Positions 34,276 to 47,300 of a stretch of DNA of 64,000 nt are shown here, piece after piece; within the stretch, counting starts at the first letter, position 1, and every line of letters begins with the position of its first letter. A model generated the notes under the pieces. That model saw only the letters and a program-made list of their open reading frames with translations. It did not search any database and was not told where the DNA came from. This DNA is from Owenia fusiformis. Its lineage: Eukaryota; Annelida; Polychaeta; Sabellida; Oweniidae. Made by a program: the position numbers and the translations under genes. The stretch covers positions 23,113,564-23,177,563 of the forward strand of contig CAIIXF020000007.1 of the NCBI GenBank assembly GCA_903813345.2, in the 5' to 3' direction.

Positions 34276-35185
34276 GACGTGTCGCAAAAAGCTCGCGCAC
34301 GCATTGTTACACATTTTGTGGCGTAATCCAGAGGATCCTCGCTTTTAACATGATAGAATGTGACGTTTTTGAGAATAATGTACACACATGAAAATCCTTT
34401 CGTCCTCCACATTTACCTCTATATCTCAAAACGTTTTAGACGAATAACTCTGATATCATATATATATTGTTAATGGGCTTGGAGCATCATAAAACACGAA
34501 TTAATTGATATTTTAGGTGAAATAAATATACGTGTTGCTGTGCTTGAAAATAGGCGAATGGCGTAAATTAGCCCTATTTTAATGAATTTTGAAAACCTTT
34601 CGTCCTCCACTTTTCCACATACAACAGAAAACACATACTTTTGTGAACAAAATCAACTATTTATTAATAAACTAGAGTTTAGGAGCAAAATAATCATGTA
34701 TGATTTATTAAAAATTGATCTCGTATTTTTTGTTTAATGTACACCTGAAAAGTTGAAGGTACCACAAAATGAGCAAAAAAGGTCGCTGTCAACAGATTCT
34801 ATTTTTCAGACTCTATGACGTCACAATATGGGACGCTTACTAAAATTCATCCTTTGAAATAAAACTTCCGTCTACCTTTATCAAGACGAAAAATAAGTAT
34901 AATAGTCATATATTGTTTGAGTTATGAGCGTTTAAAGACGAAAAATAATTCAAAATGTAACGTGTCAACATGGGATATTTGCCAGATGTTTTGGTAAAAA
35001 ACTCTTTTTTAAAAACGAACGCGCAAAAAATGTGAACGGAGTGTAGTTGATCTAAAATCTTCATCGAAACAGCTTTAAAATGATATATAACTTTAATTAG
35101 AATATTATCTTATAATCCGGGGAATCAAAGTTACATTCACGCGATACCCTTAAAAAACAAATGCGCCACCTTTTTGCGACACGTC
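34276..35185. mobile_element. 910-bp non-autonomous TIR element
   Basis: Perfect 16-bp inverted ends GACGTGTCGCAAAAAG (34276-34291 and 35170-35185), with weaker similarity continuing inward (GCGCA). ATA flanks both sides (34273-34275, 35186-35188), a possible 3-bp target duplication. Inside, CTTTCGTCCTCCAC occurs twice (~34396 and ~34598). There is no transposase frame. Confidence 0.75.
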
Positions 35186-35189
35186 ATAC

Positions 35190-38100
35190 TATTTGAAGCT
35201 TTATAAAATGTCGAATGGCCCATTTTGTTGTCGATTAGAAATGATCACGATTTATTAAGAGCAGAGCGTATTGGAAAACGTAGATACAATTGCCGACCAT
35301 ATTGGTATTTATAACAAAGAAGGTGTCTCTATTCTCATAATCCAATCTATATTGTGCTTCAAATTAGTATCATTGCTACTTCTTTGTATCTGCATCTATA
35401 GCATGGCATATGCAATAAATCATATCTGGATTCCCAATCATCTGTTTCAATAGGGTTAAATACATTACACGATTCATCAAAACAAAATAGATAGAAGCCT
35501 TCCATTTCTAGCCATTTATATAAATCGGAAAATTCTTGTCTGAGTTTTGCGTATGCGGATGTTTCCGGAACCCATCTTTTATGTTAAAAATGGTTTGATC
35601 TAAACCAGAAAGTTAACGTATGCCAAAGGTTGAAATAAATTAAAAACACCCCAAAGCAGAAACCAATTCACGTATATGCATCGGTGGCCATATGGGCCAG
35701 CGTGATGTTTGGTTTGCGATCAAAAGTAAAAGTAAAAAGTGGTTTAACACCTTGGATTAAACGTGAATTGATTGAGTTTGATGAATGATAATTGATCTGG
35801 TCGAGCATTTTTTCTTAAATTAATCGTAAGATACTGGTCCCTTTGTCATGTTGTATACAAGATATTGTAATGGTGCCCATTTTTCGCAATGAGATCATGG
35901 CCTGTAGAAATACAGCTGAAGGTGAAGAATATAACTATAGCAGAGAGACTCGTACAAACATTAATTCAATATGAATATACGTTATAGAGAGCTACAAACA
36001 GATCAAAAGATTTTGTTAAATGGAATATCCCCGGAGATTTATTTTCAATTTACAGAAAAATGAACGCTACATAATCTACTGTCGATGATTTACGTATCTG
36101 TCGTACAAATGAAAATGTCAAAGTCTATGAGCAATGCCCTCATATATCAACTTAAGTCATAATCCCAATAGGTGGTGCATACTCTCGTCTTCTACTTTTG
36201 GTAATTTCGGCTCATCTTGAAGAACTATCTAGAGGTCTTATTTTCGATCTACGATATCAGATGAATGACTCATATGGTACATATGCCAAACATCTAAATG
36301 GCGCTCCACCAAAAGGCTATCTACCAATGAACACATGCATTATCCATGATAGGCATTTACCTTTGGTCTTTTTGCTCCATCGACACATAAGGAGAGGGTT
36401 GACGGTATTGCGCTCGATTGTCCAGTGTTGACAGTCAATAAAAATTAGCATCATGGTGACTGGTCATGTCTGATGTATAAAATATAAAACTGAACAGATT
36501 AATTGTTTTACGGATGAAATGGGAATTGTGCAAATACGATGAAGACCAAGACGCAAATCGCAATTACAGCCTAGAAAGAGCGCACCTCCAAATATCAGTT
36601 CTTATATCATCCCCTTATTTATCTATTTTAGCCAAGTAAGTTTGATGGTGCAGTAAAGAATAATTGTAATTCGCATGGATCGTCAGATTCATTCTTTACT
36701 TGATATGTCGATAGTAATGAAATAGATCATTCTTAATTTCTTTATATCCAAAGAACTCTCTAAAAGAACACGGTTTAATTGTATTAGTTGAGATCCCATT
36801 GGGAACGAAGGTATTTACATTGCCCAGGATAAAATAGATTGGAACAACGTTGCAACTAAATCATTATAACAAGTTCTTATTTGAACACTAAAGGGATCAT
36901 TTCTACCTCTCTCTCATATGCCTTACTACTAAGACTTTTGTTTTGGTGCGATTATTGTTATTTCTAACCGTAACTACAAAAATATATGTATGCTCCGATT
37001 ATGGTTAAGCCTACTCAGCTAAACAGGGCTTGACTTAATTTCTCATCTTCGAAACCTTGCTAGGGTAATCGGTCAATCATCACGATCATAAGATACCTTT
37101 ACATTGCCTAGCATGTAATTTCCAGGTTGATTTGAAGGGAACCTTTTAACGCTTCTTGTAATGTTCAATTGCTCAATGCATTGCTTCATTCTTTAAATTT
37201 TACCTTTAAGTCATGCTCCGTTTAACCTAACAGATCTTGACTGAGTGTTCTGTGTGTTATTCTCTTGACGATTACCCTTAATTCTAACAAGTTTCTGATT
37301 GATCTACATTTAATTTCGAAGGATTAAGTAGTATTCTATTATTCCTTTTTCAGTTTTCGAGTATCAGCACAATGATTATAGTTAGTGCCTCTGTTGGAAC
37401 ACTCGATTCTGAGTGATCAAAGAGCGGTGAAATGTTAAGACTATTGACCGCGTAATGTAAAGCCGGTTAATTGTATTCATATTAATGAACTAGCGGAACA
37501 GTGGACGGAATGTAATGAGTTCGAATGTTATTTAGTTGGAGTCAGTTAACTTTTTATATTTTACTTCGGACGACATCACTTTTCGGTTGACTGTCAACGT
37601 CTGGTCTAGAACATCATTTTAGTCGTGTTGTATTATTATTTATTCGAATTCTTAGAATCATGAAAGCAAGATAACTCAGATAATCAATTTGCAAAGTCAA
37701 TCTGAATTGATACTTTTCAATTTGTACAGTTATCCCTCAGGCTCTCATATCTTGCTCCCTAACAAAGTGTTTTTTGTTTCATAGATCTCTGTTGTTCCAA
37801 ATACCTCTAATTACTGTTTCCATCCTTTGATTGACATATCAGGGCTTCATATCCATTTCTAATCTGTAGAAGCAACGTTAAAAGAAAATCACGTTACAAT
37901 AAATACGAACGCATCATAGTATGATATCTGTTATTAATCAGACAAAGATTGAGAACCACAAAGTAGGGAAATAGATACATCTTGGAGATCTCTATGGTTT
38001 TCAATTGCCGGATGCAATCTTAACACGTAAGTCTTCCTCTTTGAAATATCAATATGAGAAAACACTCATGATCTTATAGCTCATGATATCAAAGATAATC

Positions 38101-41100
38101 TCTTAAAAGGTTTGCATCAAATTGAACGTCTGCTGTTGGATTTCACAATTTGTCATTGTGTATACTATCATCACGCAAACGCCATCATTTCATATTAGTC
38201 CCAAGAAGCCTAAACCAATTCAGGTGAGAACGTAACAGGATAATGGTGCCAGTTGCAACAATACCATTGAAAACCCCGAACACGGTGACACGATTGCAAA
38301 TATTATTAGTCCTCATTACCAATCCGTTGGGGCACATTTCGCACAGGTCGAGGTCAATGTCTATCCATCTTTCATTTCTCGAATCTTGCTCAAATCATTC
38401 TTGTATATTTTAAAGCTGTTTTACCCAAATGTTTACTCCGTTTTGTAATAGAAAGTAGAAAACATAGCATATTAGAGTCGCTCTTTTTAATATTCTTACC
38501 TGCTCACGATTTGCTTTGAAAAATGTATACTAATAGCTCGACTTCAACTCAATAAAGAAGAATTATCAAAGTTCTTCAAGAATTTATGCTCGGGTACTCA
38601 TGCAGGAACCTCCGCATGTGGCATAATAGGAAATAAGACTGTTTAAGTATAAAATTTATAGTGTCACGTTACGTATACTCCATGTATCGACACAATGCGA
38701 TTTCGGGTTTAATAACATCGCGGATCATGGCAGGTATCGGAAAAAATCACTAAACTTCAATATTCATTGGATTTATCGGATCAATTTTATGTAGAATAAC
38801 TTTTTTTAGTTAGGTGATGTCCAGTAAAAGGAAAAATTATCTGTCAAATACATGAAAAGATAATATCAGGCTCATGATTTTATGACATTGGCTATGGGGA
38901 ATCTGCTCTACCTAGGAGTCACATTTCAAAATAATCTAAAAGTTCAAACCAAACTAAATATTCAGTTGATAAACGATATTTAAAAGCATGTTTTATATCT
39001 AGGTTTCAAGTCTGGTCAAATTGACCAAATTGACGAATATCAAAATAATTTCTATTTGCATTTAGTCTTTAGTCAGAAGGAAATTTTATGGTCTAAATCA
39101 AAAGGTGAGCTGTTTACTGGTCAACTCAACCTCTAAATCAAAACTACACAAACCAAAAATGAGAAATAATGGTTAAAATTTGAGACACTTTGACATGTTG
39201 TTGACATTCTAAAATACATTATAGGTATATAACTTGTCATGTACTTAATACGAAACCGAGTACACAGGAAGACCATAACTAGATCGCCCCTGTGAATGCT
39301 TCTTACGGAAAGTTAATGGTAAAGAACTGAACAATAGGTGTAGGTTAGATACCATCGTTGAGAGCAGCGTGTATCGCAGGTAGTCTGATTTCCGAGCGTT
39401 TTCCGTTTTAAACCAATATTGAATAAGGTTAAGGATAGAAAAATGAAATATTTAAGACAAACAACTTTTGATGAGGATGCCATAAATCATATGGAAATAT
39501 TGCGAAATGCTTAGTGACCACACTTCAGTATACTACCACCTGGGCACGTTCATGGAACAACTTCTGTCGAGGGAAATGTACATTAATCCTTTGCACTCAA
39601 ATTATTTTATTTTGAATGAACGACGCATGGTGTATTTCAAGACTTTGTGACTGTTTGTGTTTACACAGTATTTATTTTATGCGATGAAGATGTGAAATTG
39701 ACATCGGGTCAATATAAATCTAATATCAGTCAAACTGTTATTATTTACATTTATCGGAACGTTTTCACTTTCACAAACATTTACGAACACATTAGTATGT
39801 TTTAGATTTCCGTTCAGAAGCTTCGCCGTTTGCTGACATTCACCTGGTTCCATCTGAATTGTAAATATTTTACAAATGTTCCCCTTTATGTTAAGATACA
39901 ATGAAACTAATGGATATCCTCCCTTGCGAAAACACAGAAGGCGATGCTTTTTATACTTCCTCTAATAACTAATGGTGGTCGCGTACATTTGACCTGATCC
40001 CCGCAGTCAGAAAGTAAACTATGCAATAAAACTAAATAAAAATGCTATAACTATAAGAGTGCTTGAATGGTCCTTTAGAGAGAATAACTTTTTTATTTAT
40101 GCTGAGCATGAAACCTAAAGATAAACACTCAGCCATTCTGGTTTAATATACATCAAGTTATTTTAAACAAACTTGAATAGAAACTAATAACAGATACAAC
40201 CTGGCCCTTTCATGACAGGGAACATGGGCGATATTTTGTAAAAACAAATCAAGGATAGGAGCCTGTTACGAAATCTCAGTATTCAGAGTATGCCATTTGG
40301 TTGCCCGTTTACATGACAGGAGATAGATTATTGTTTGTGAGGATAAACATAAAGAGTTAAACGTAGATGGGTTCGTAAGATGAAAATAACCAATTTAATA
40401 AGCTGAATGCTATATGACTGTATCGTGCAATGATAGTCAATTCAGGACGCCTGGAACTTAGGAAGAATCTTCATCATCAAAGGCTTACATGCCAAATATC
40501 TACGCTCAATTCGAATATAGGACAATTTGGCCAATAAGCAATAATACGGAGAAAGGGTTTAGCATAATACTTACTTAAATAAGTAAAAGTCACAATAATT
40601 GAAGGTAATACCAAGAAAACAATCTTTCTCTGCCGACTTCCGTGGAAATCGATCAAACTTGGAGGATTAGCTTTTGCTCGGGGTAACTATCAGATATCAA
40701 TAGAAGAGTTTGCTTAATTTTGGATTGATGACTCCGAAATTTGAAACCGAAATGAATTTGCTAACGGGGCATAAGAAAATCAAGCAATTTGGAAAACATC
40801 TACTATCGATTTGAAGTTGCTGTATTTATAGGTAGATGCTATTAATGCGCATAGCGAGCAGGATTTAGCGCGACTGCATCTGTGGATTCAGAATTCTCAT
40901 CTTGATCAGTGAGTTGGCTTGGGTTGTTAACATATTTCAGAGCAGAAGGTATTGCAATAAAATGGAAAATTGGAGTAATTCTACAGTAATCTAAGATTTA
41001 CAGTGCAAATTATACGCCCCGAATTATTTATCTAAAACTACGCTTGCCGATGATGACTGACTACACCTGGGAAACGTAGTTCAGGTTTGTTTTGTTGGAG

Positions 41101-41143
41101 GGTTATATCTACGACGATTTTATTGAAGTTTTATTGAAATACA
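35190..41143. other. Long stretch without recognised genes
   Basis: About 6 kb of AT-rich DNA upstream of receptor exon B. I saw no domain, no strong tandem repeat and no long inverted repeat. The small frames (35271-35453, 36198-36431, 39677-39901) show no family features. The last few hundred bases presumably hold the promoter and 5' UTR of exon B. Confidence 0.45.
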
Positions 41144-41867
41144 ATGTTTATTATGGATATGCGACTTGTAGCATCACTGGGGTTAGTTCTGCTAATGGAG
41201 CTGGTAGGAGATACAACTAGTTCCAAACAAACCAAAGGGGAACCATTAAACGTCAGAATAGCAACTGTGCTGCCCCAGGACCCGACACGATTGTTTTCAA
41301 TTGGAAGGGTGCGTCCAGCGTTGGAAATTGCTATTGCAGATGTTAATCGCGACATCCTTAGACCAAGGGGTAAGCTTTCAGTAGAGTATGGCGACTCTCA
41401 ATGTAGCGAAATGCATGGCATGAATGAAGCAATAAATTTCTACATGTCAGATATGGTCGATGTTTTCTTTGGTCCAGTTTGTGATTTCTCATTAGCACCT
41501 GTTGCACGACAACTATCTTTTTGGAACATCCCAATGATCACAGTCGGGGGACTGGCCAGAGCGTTTAGAAAAGAGCGCAATATCACCTATCCCATGTTGA
41601 CTCGAGCTAGCACCGCCAACTTTCACACCCTTACTCAGTTCTTTGAAACTGTCTCGGATGTTTTTAAATGGAAAAAATTGAAAATTTTGTATGAAAAAGA
41701 CGGCCAGGACAATGTCTTGATAGGATTATGCCATCTGACTATTGAGGCAGTTTACTATGGTCTTGAAGACGAAGGTTTCAAGGTGGACTATTTCAAATTG
41801 CCGGACAATCAGAGTTCAACTACTTTCAAAAGTATCTTAACAGAACAAGTCGGAAACAAATATGCTG
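41144..41867 (+). CDS. Natriuretic-peptide-receptor-like ectodomain, first coding exon (copy B)
   Basis: Encodes 241 residues plus one base, partial. Three in-frame ATGs (codons 1, 4, 6) precede a hydrophobic signal peptide (RLVASLGLVLLMELVG); which ATG is used is not decided by the sequence. The ANF-receptor fold is clear: VRIATVLPQDPTRLFSIGRV, VDVFFGPVCDFSLAPVARQL and FWNIPMIT. Cys87 and Cys113 keep the 26-residue spacing of copy A. Sequons lie at NIT and NQS. It aligns with copy A through its length, most closely over GPVCDF...PMIT, but the two are clearly diverged. It ends at GCT G|GTAAGT after NKYA, the same phase and position as copy A. No downstream exon was recognised; a TTTCAG at ~41985 gives only a 17-codon frame before a stop. 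Confidence 0.86.
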
Positions 41868-41873
41868 GTAAGT
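41868..41873 (+). other. 5' splice donor GTAAGT of receptor exon B
   Basis: Consensus donor after the codons for NKYA plus one G. Identical in phase to the donor of copy A. Confidence 0.8.
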
Positions 41874-42215
41874 ATACATTAGTCCAAAGAGTGTTATGAT
41901 AGAAAGCCATTAGTTTGACATGTTGTGTTGAAAATGTGTTTCCGTAACCTCGACATTCGTTCAACATCTTTGAAAACCTTTCAGGATATAAAGTCAATCG
42001 TGTGTACATTTTCAACGCCTATGTTCAAGAGGCATATTAAACAATATGTTGAAATATCAATTCAGGTAGTTCTCAAATTGCGTGCAGAAGTGTTTTAGAA
42101 GTATTTGAACATTCTGTCAATGTAACGTGAGAGCTGTGAGAAAACTAATATTCCTGCATTTGATTTAATTAATTCATACTTTCATTACATTTGTTGGCAT
42201 CTGTAATTACCTTAA

Positions 42216-44345
42216 GGTGCCATCATATTACTTTTTTCAAACTTGGCAACTGACTTTAATAATGAGTTTCAATGGTTATCACCGAATCTGATATCATATT
42301 ACTTCTATCAAACTTAGCAACTGAGCTTTAATGGTTATTACGGAATCTGACATCATATTACTTGTTTCAAACTTGGCAACTGAGCTTTAATGGTTATTAC
42401 GGAATCTGACATCATATTACTTGTTTCAAACCTGGCAATCGAGTTTCAATGGTTATCACCGAATCTGATATCATATTACTTGTTTCAAACCTGGCAACTG
42501 AGTTTTAATGGTTATCACCGAATCTAATATCATATTACTGTTCAAACCTGGCAACTGAGTTTTGATGGTTATCACTGAATCTGATATCATATTACTTGTT
42601 TCAAACCTGGCAACTAAGTTTTGATGGTTATCACCGAATCTAATATCATATTACTTGTTTCAAACCTAGAAGCTGAGTTTTAATGGTTATCACCGAATCT
42701 AATATCATATTACTGTTCAAACCTGGCAACTGAGTTTTGATGGTTATCACTGAATCTGATATCATATTACTTGTTTCAAACCTGGCAACTGAGTTTTAAC
42801 GGTTATCACCGAATCTGATATCATATTACTTCTATCAAACTTGGTCACTGAGTTTTAATGGTTATTACGGAATCTGATATCATATTACTTGTTTCAAACC
42901 TGGCAACTGAGTTTTAACGGTTATCACCGAATCTGATATCATATTACTTCTATCAAACTTGGTCACTGAGTTTTAATGGTTATCACCGAATCTAATATCA
43001 TATTCTATTCAAATGTAAAAAATTGGAGTTTATCAGAAAATCCCATATTGAAAAACTTGAAAACCTGTGTCGTAATTTTAAAAACATGAATGACCACCAA
43101 AAGACAATTTTTCTATTGACGAGTGAGGGGATCATATTAAAAGAATCTGCTGACATGATAAAGTATCTAATGATTGGTAGAGACAGGATTCTTATATCAA
43201 AGTAACATTTTATATGTCATTTGAAGAATGTAATCCTATTTTCTTTACTTTATTGCCTATATTTACTGTTATTGAAAATTGTATATTGGATGTACGTTTG
43301 GCCCTAAAAGGGCATCAGTACTAATAAAATCCTATTATTATATATTACTGTTCAAACCTGGTCACTGAGTTTTAATGGTTATTACGGAATCTGATATCAT
43401 ATTACTTGTTCAAACCTGGTCACTGAGTTTTAATGGTTATCACCGAATCTAATATCATATTACTTGTTTCAAACCTGGCAACTGAGTTTTAACGGTTATC
43501 ACCGAATCTGATATCATATTACTTGTTTCAAACCTGGCAACTGAGTTTCAATGGTTATCACCGAATCTAATATCATATTACTTGTTTCAAACCTGGCAAT
43601 CGAGTTTCAATGGTTATCACTGAATCTGATATCATATTACTTGTTTCAAACCTGGCAGCTGAGTTTTAATGGTTATTACGGAATCTGATATCATATTACT
43701 TGTTTCAAACCTAGAAGCTGAGTTTTAATGGTTATCACCGAATCTGATATCATATTACTGTTCAAACCTGGCAGCTGAGTTTTAATGGTTATTACGGAAT
43801 CTGATATCATATTACTTGTTTCAAACCTAGAAGCTGAGTTTTAATGGTTATCACCGAATCTGATATCATATTACTTGTTTCAAACCTAGAAGCTGAGTTT
43901 TAATGGTTATCACCGAATCTGATATCATATTACTGTTCAAACCTGGCAGCTGAGTTTTAATGGTTATTACGGAATCTGATATCATATTACTTGTTTCAAA
44001 CCTAGAAGCTGAGTTTTAATGGTTATCACCGAATCTGATATCATATTACTGTTCAAACCTGGCAGCTGAGTTTTAATTACGTAAATCTGACATTTAACAA
44101 AACCTGGCAACTAATTTCTGTTGTTATTACCTCAGAGGAGGCTGTAGCGCATTACTTCTATTAAACGTGGCAACTGCCTTAATGGTAATTGCGGAAAAGT
44201 TGTGATCATTCTATCAAACTAGTTAACTAAGTTTTATGGTAATTTTCTCGAAGGTGACATCATATTACTTTTGGATAAACTTGCCAAGCCAGTTTTTATA
44301 GTAATTACCCCAAATGTGACACTATATATCTACTATCAAACCTTC
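42216..44345. repeat. 59-bp minisatellite, ~26 copies in two blocks
   Basis: Units of 57-60 bp carry CATATTACTTGTTTCAAACC, TGGCAACTGAG, AATGGTTATCACCG and AATCTGATAT. Block 1 runs to about 43010 and block 2 from about 43346 to 44090, with decayed copies at both outer edges (to ~44345). The gap is filled by a foreign retroelement end. It starts ~350 bp after the receptor exon B donor, so it is probably intronic. Confidence 0.92.
43012..43345 (+). mobile_element. 5'-truncated non-LTR retrotransposon 3' end inside the minisatellite
   Basis: Interrupts the 59-bp array. The frame 43023-43205 encodes 60 residues ending DMIKYLMIGRDRILISK. With the preceding LCRNFKNMN and TIFLLTSEG it resembles the extreme C terminus of several metazoan non-LTR RT proteins (a leucine-rich tail ending near a conserved Arg). 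A ~110-bp 3' UTR follows, ending GGGCATCAGTACTAATAAAA and a TATTATTAT tail. That structure is typical of a 5'-truncated LINE. Exact insertion ends are blurred by similarity to the array. Confidence 0.65.
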
Positions 44346-47300
44346 AGAGATAGATCACAGTGACACGTTTGTATAAGACGGCCCATGAGAGATTATACTC
44401 TGCTACTTTCTATTTGAAGATTTCAATCATGAGGATCAAATTTTCGTAACAGGTTTTGTCTATTAAGCCAAGCAAAGATCGATCCGAAAACGTGATCACT
44501 CTATGAAATATGCTTTGCAATATGAAGAAATAACATCCTTCGTTTTTACTAATTTCTTTGCAAAACGACATCAACGTTTTTATTATTTTTTATTAACATC
44601 AATGATGTCCGTGCAGTTTTGCTACAAAGTCAATTGGTCACAAAGTCAGGGCGAAAATGTGAAAAGACGAGCATTCCTGTTAATCTAGAAATGGGCAATC
44701 AATAATTAGTCTCATTACGATAAGAGCGTTTATGTTTCCTCCATGCCGTTTGCTTTCCACATACCGCTGTGGTTCAGTACTTTCCGTGAAGGTAATTTGT
44801 ATGTAACACGATTAGGTGTTTTGATTCAGTAATTAGACAAATCAGTATTTTTTCTTTCAACCCAAAGGCCCAAAGCAATCTCGATCAATTCACAAGCCCG
44901 AATCACGTGACTGGGACATCATGCATGGTTGATTATGTTGTTCCTGAATCGACTCGATCATATACTGTCTCCAGGAGTTGATGATAACCGTTTGAAGAAT
45001 CTGTTCAATCCCACGGGGCATAGTAAATCTTTAAATGCCATTTTTGTGTTGTCCCAAAGCATAGTCCGTAAATGAAAATCTTAGATATATCGACTGGGAT
45101 ACTAGGTCGACGAGCACGTTATTTGCCATATAATATCAAGAGAATTCTCAATGTTTCGGAGTTATTTAATTAATTCAATTCGATGTCGATATTTTCTAAC
45201 AATTATAAAAGTCGAGTGTTTGTAATCCCAAAGACCAATACGACAAAAATAATATTTATAAAACAATCAGCCTGAAACCATTTTGCTACGAATGTAATCG
45301 ATCTTTGCATTCAGAAAATGAATGAAATTGCTGTGAATGAAAAGAACCGATGTAATTATAATGTGACAAATTAGCTAGATGCAAACAATCATGGTAGACA
45401 AGGTCTTCAACGAGATGACAGCCAGTTGACTTTGAAGCTATATTTCAGAGAGTCTATTAGTTTTCTTGCACAAATTGCATCCACGTGTTTGGTAGCAGAC
45501 TTTGTATTCACCGTGATATTGTATTAGTATTTATGACATATAACAAAGGGGAGTATCACCTTTTAAATTAACAACTAAAAAGTTATAGTGATTTTTATAT
45601 AAAATATTTGTTCATGACTTCTTTCCAATATTTCTTGTTTGAACATGACTTGCAGGAACATTTATGCACACTAAGTGCCACCATGGATTTGTTTTCGAAT
45701 TAGTGCCATGATGCATTTGTTGTTTTTATATCAAACAACGTCGTACTGTTTGATGTGTTGCAGAGCTGCAACATCAACATGCTGTCGTAGCACCGCATCT
45801 TACAAATCCAATAACTTTTACTTTTACTCAACACATTGAAAACTAATTTACTTCTGCGTGTATGTTTTGCACTTCAACTTATTTGTAGTTTGTGATACGT
45901 TATTGCCATTTCAGCTTTGTGCGTATTTTCTTTTTTGAAATTGCAAAATCAGGTTGCTTTAGATATCTGTTACAAAAACCTATTAGATTCACTGTTTATT
46001 CTATAAATATTGTATCTCAGGTTTTCTAAATGTCAACAAAAGCATTATAATCCAACCCTAGTTACCTTCAATAAGATTTATCCTTATTCCATAATTAAGT
46101 AATGTATAAAAAATACTAGTTTGACACACCATCAATCAATCTACGTTTGCTTTTATTTATATCCTACATCGGAATAGTTTGAATATATAGATTAAAATTA
46201 TTTAGTATTATTAAGTATGCTGTATACACATTATATATCACAACATTTTCTTTAATGAGATATGCTACACAAAGCTCAGGTATACTGGGAAACATTGTTG
46301 TTTAGTGAGGCATGGTAAATAAATCGTGACAATTGTGTTATTCTCAGTTTCCATTTCGTCTTAAATAATTGGAAATATTAAGTTTACATTAATTTTATAA
46401 AACACTCCCATTGAAGAAATATCGAAAGTATAAACATTTTAATACGATATGTATACTATTTATATTTATTGGCAGGCAATTTTTCAGACTATAATTGCTC
46501 CCACCCAGTACTTAACTAATCATAAAACGAATAATGCTGTTTCTTTTTCTGGATCGACATTCTTATGGTAATTCTTAAAAGGATATTTCAAATCAAATTA
46601 CAGGTTTGTTTTATGCTTCGAGTTTGGGTCTAAGTGGTTTGTAGTTTACTGACTTCGGTATCATTTCATGGAATTAAATTCTAAGAAATTATTCTGTCAC
46701 TATCACTGTAGGTAAAGGAATCAAACTTATTTGTTCTGACATCTTACTCCCGAAAATGTTTTGATCAATATTATCTCCGTGCTTTACTCAACTTAGATAG
46801 ATACAACAAAAACACATCAGAAACTACTAAGAAAACCATTAAAACAACATCCAACAAACAACACGAAAATATTTGGTATATGTGATTAGAACGATCAATT
46901 TACAAACAAATTATAGACATGGGTCAAATAGCACACACTGTTAATCAATGTTAATTGAGGATATTATTTCATGAAAAATTAAAGAAGCACCAACCGTCAC
47001 GTTGCAACCGTAGAACCTTGAGGAAGGACATTATATGCATGTTATTCGAATATTGTTTTTACTTTAACCCAGAATATTCATTGGTTTCTACGCTATATTT
47101 TCATTGGAAGTTTTAATACAGTCCGCCTAATCATTAGTAATACTTTATTGTCACGATATTGTTGGTTATTATGTCAAATGCTTTAGACAAATCTAAAAAC
47201 TTGTGTTATGGCACGTTTTCTCATATCTGGTGACAAACTCTTTGAAGTATACGTATTTATTTACCTCTCAATCAGCGACATACCTAAATGGGTTGCATAT

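Noticed and set aside
41985-42037. A second exon directly after receptor exon B (TTTCAG acceptor)
   Set aside because: The phase-compatible frame stops after ~17 codons and has no similarity to the continuation of the ligand-binding domain.
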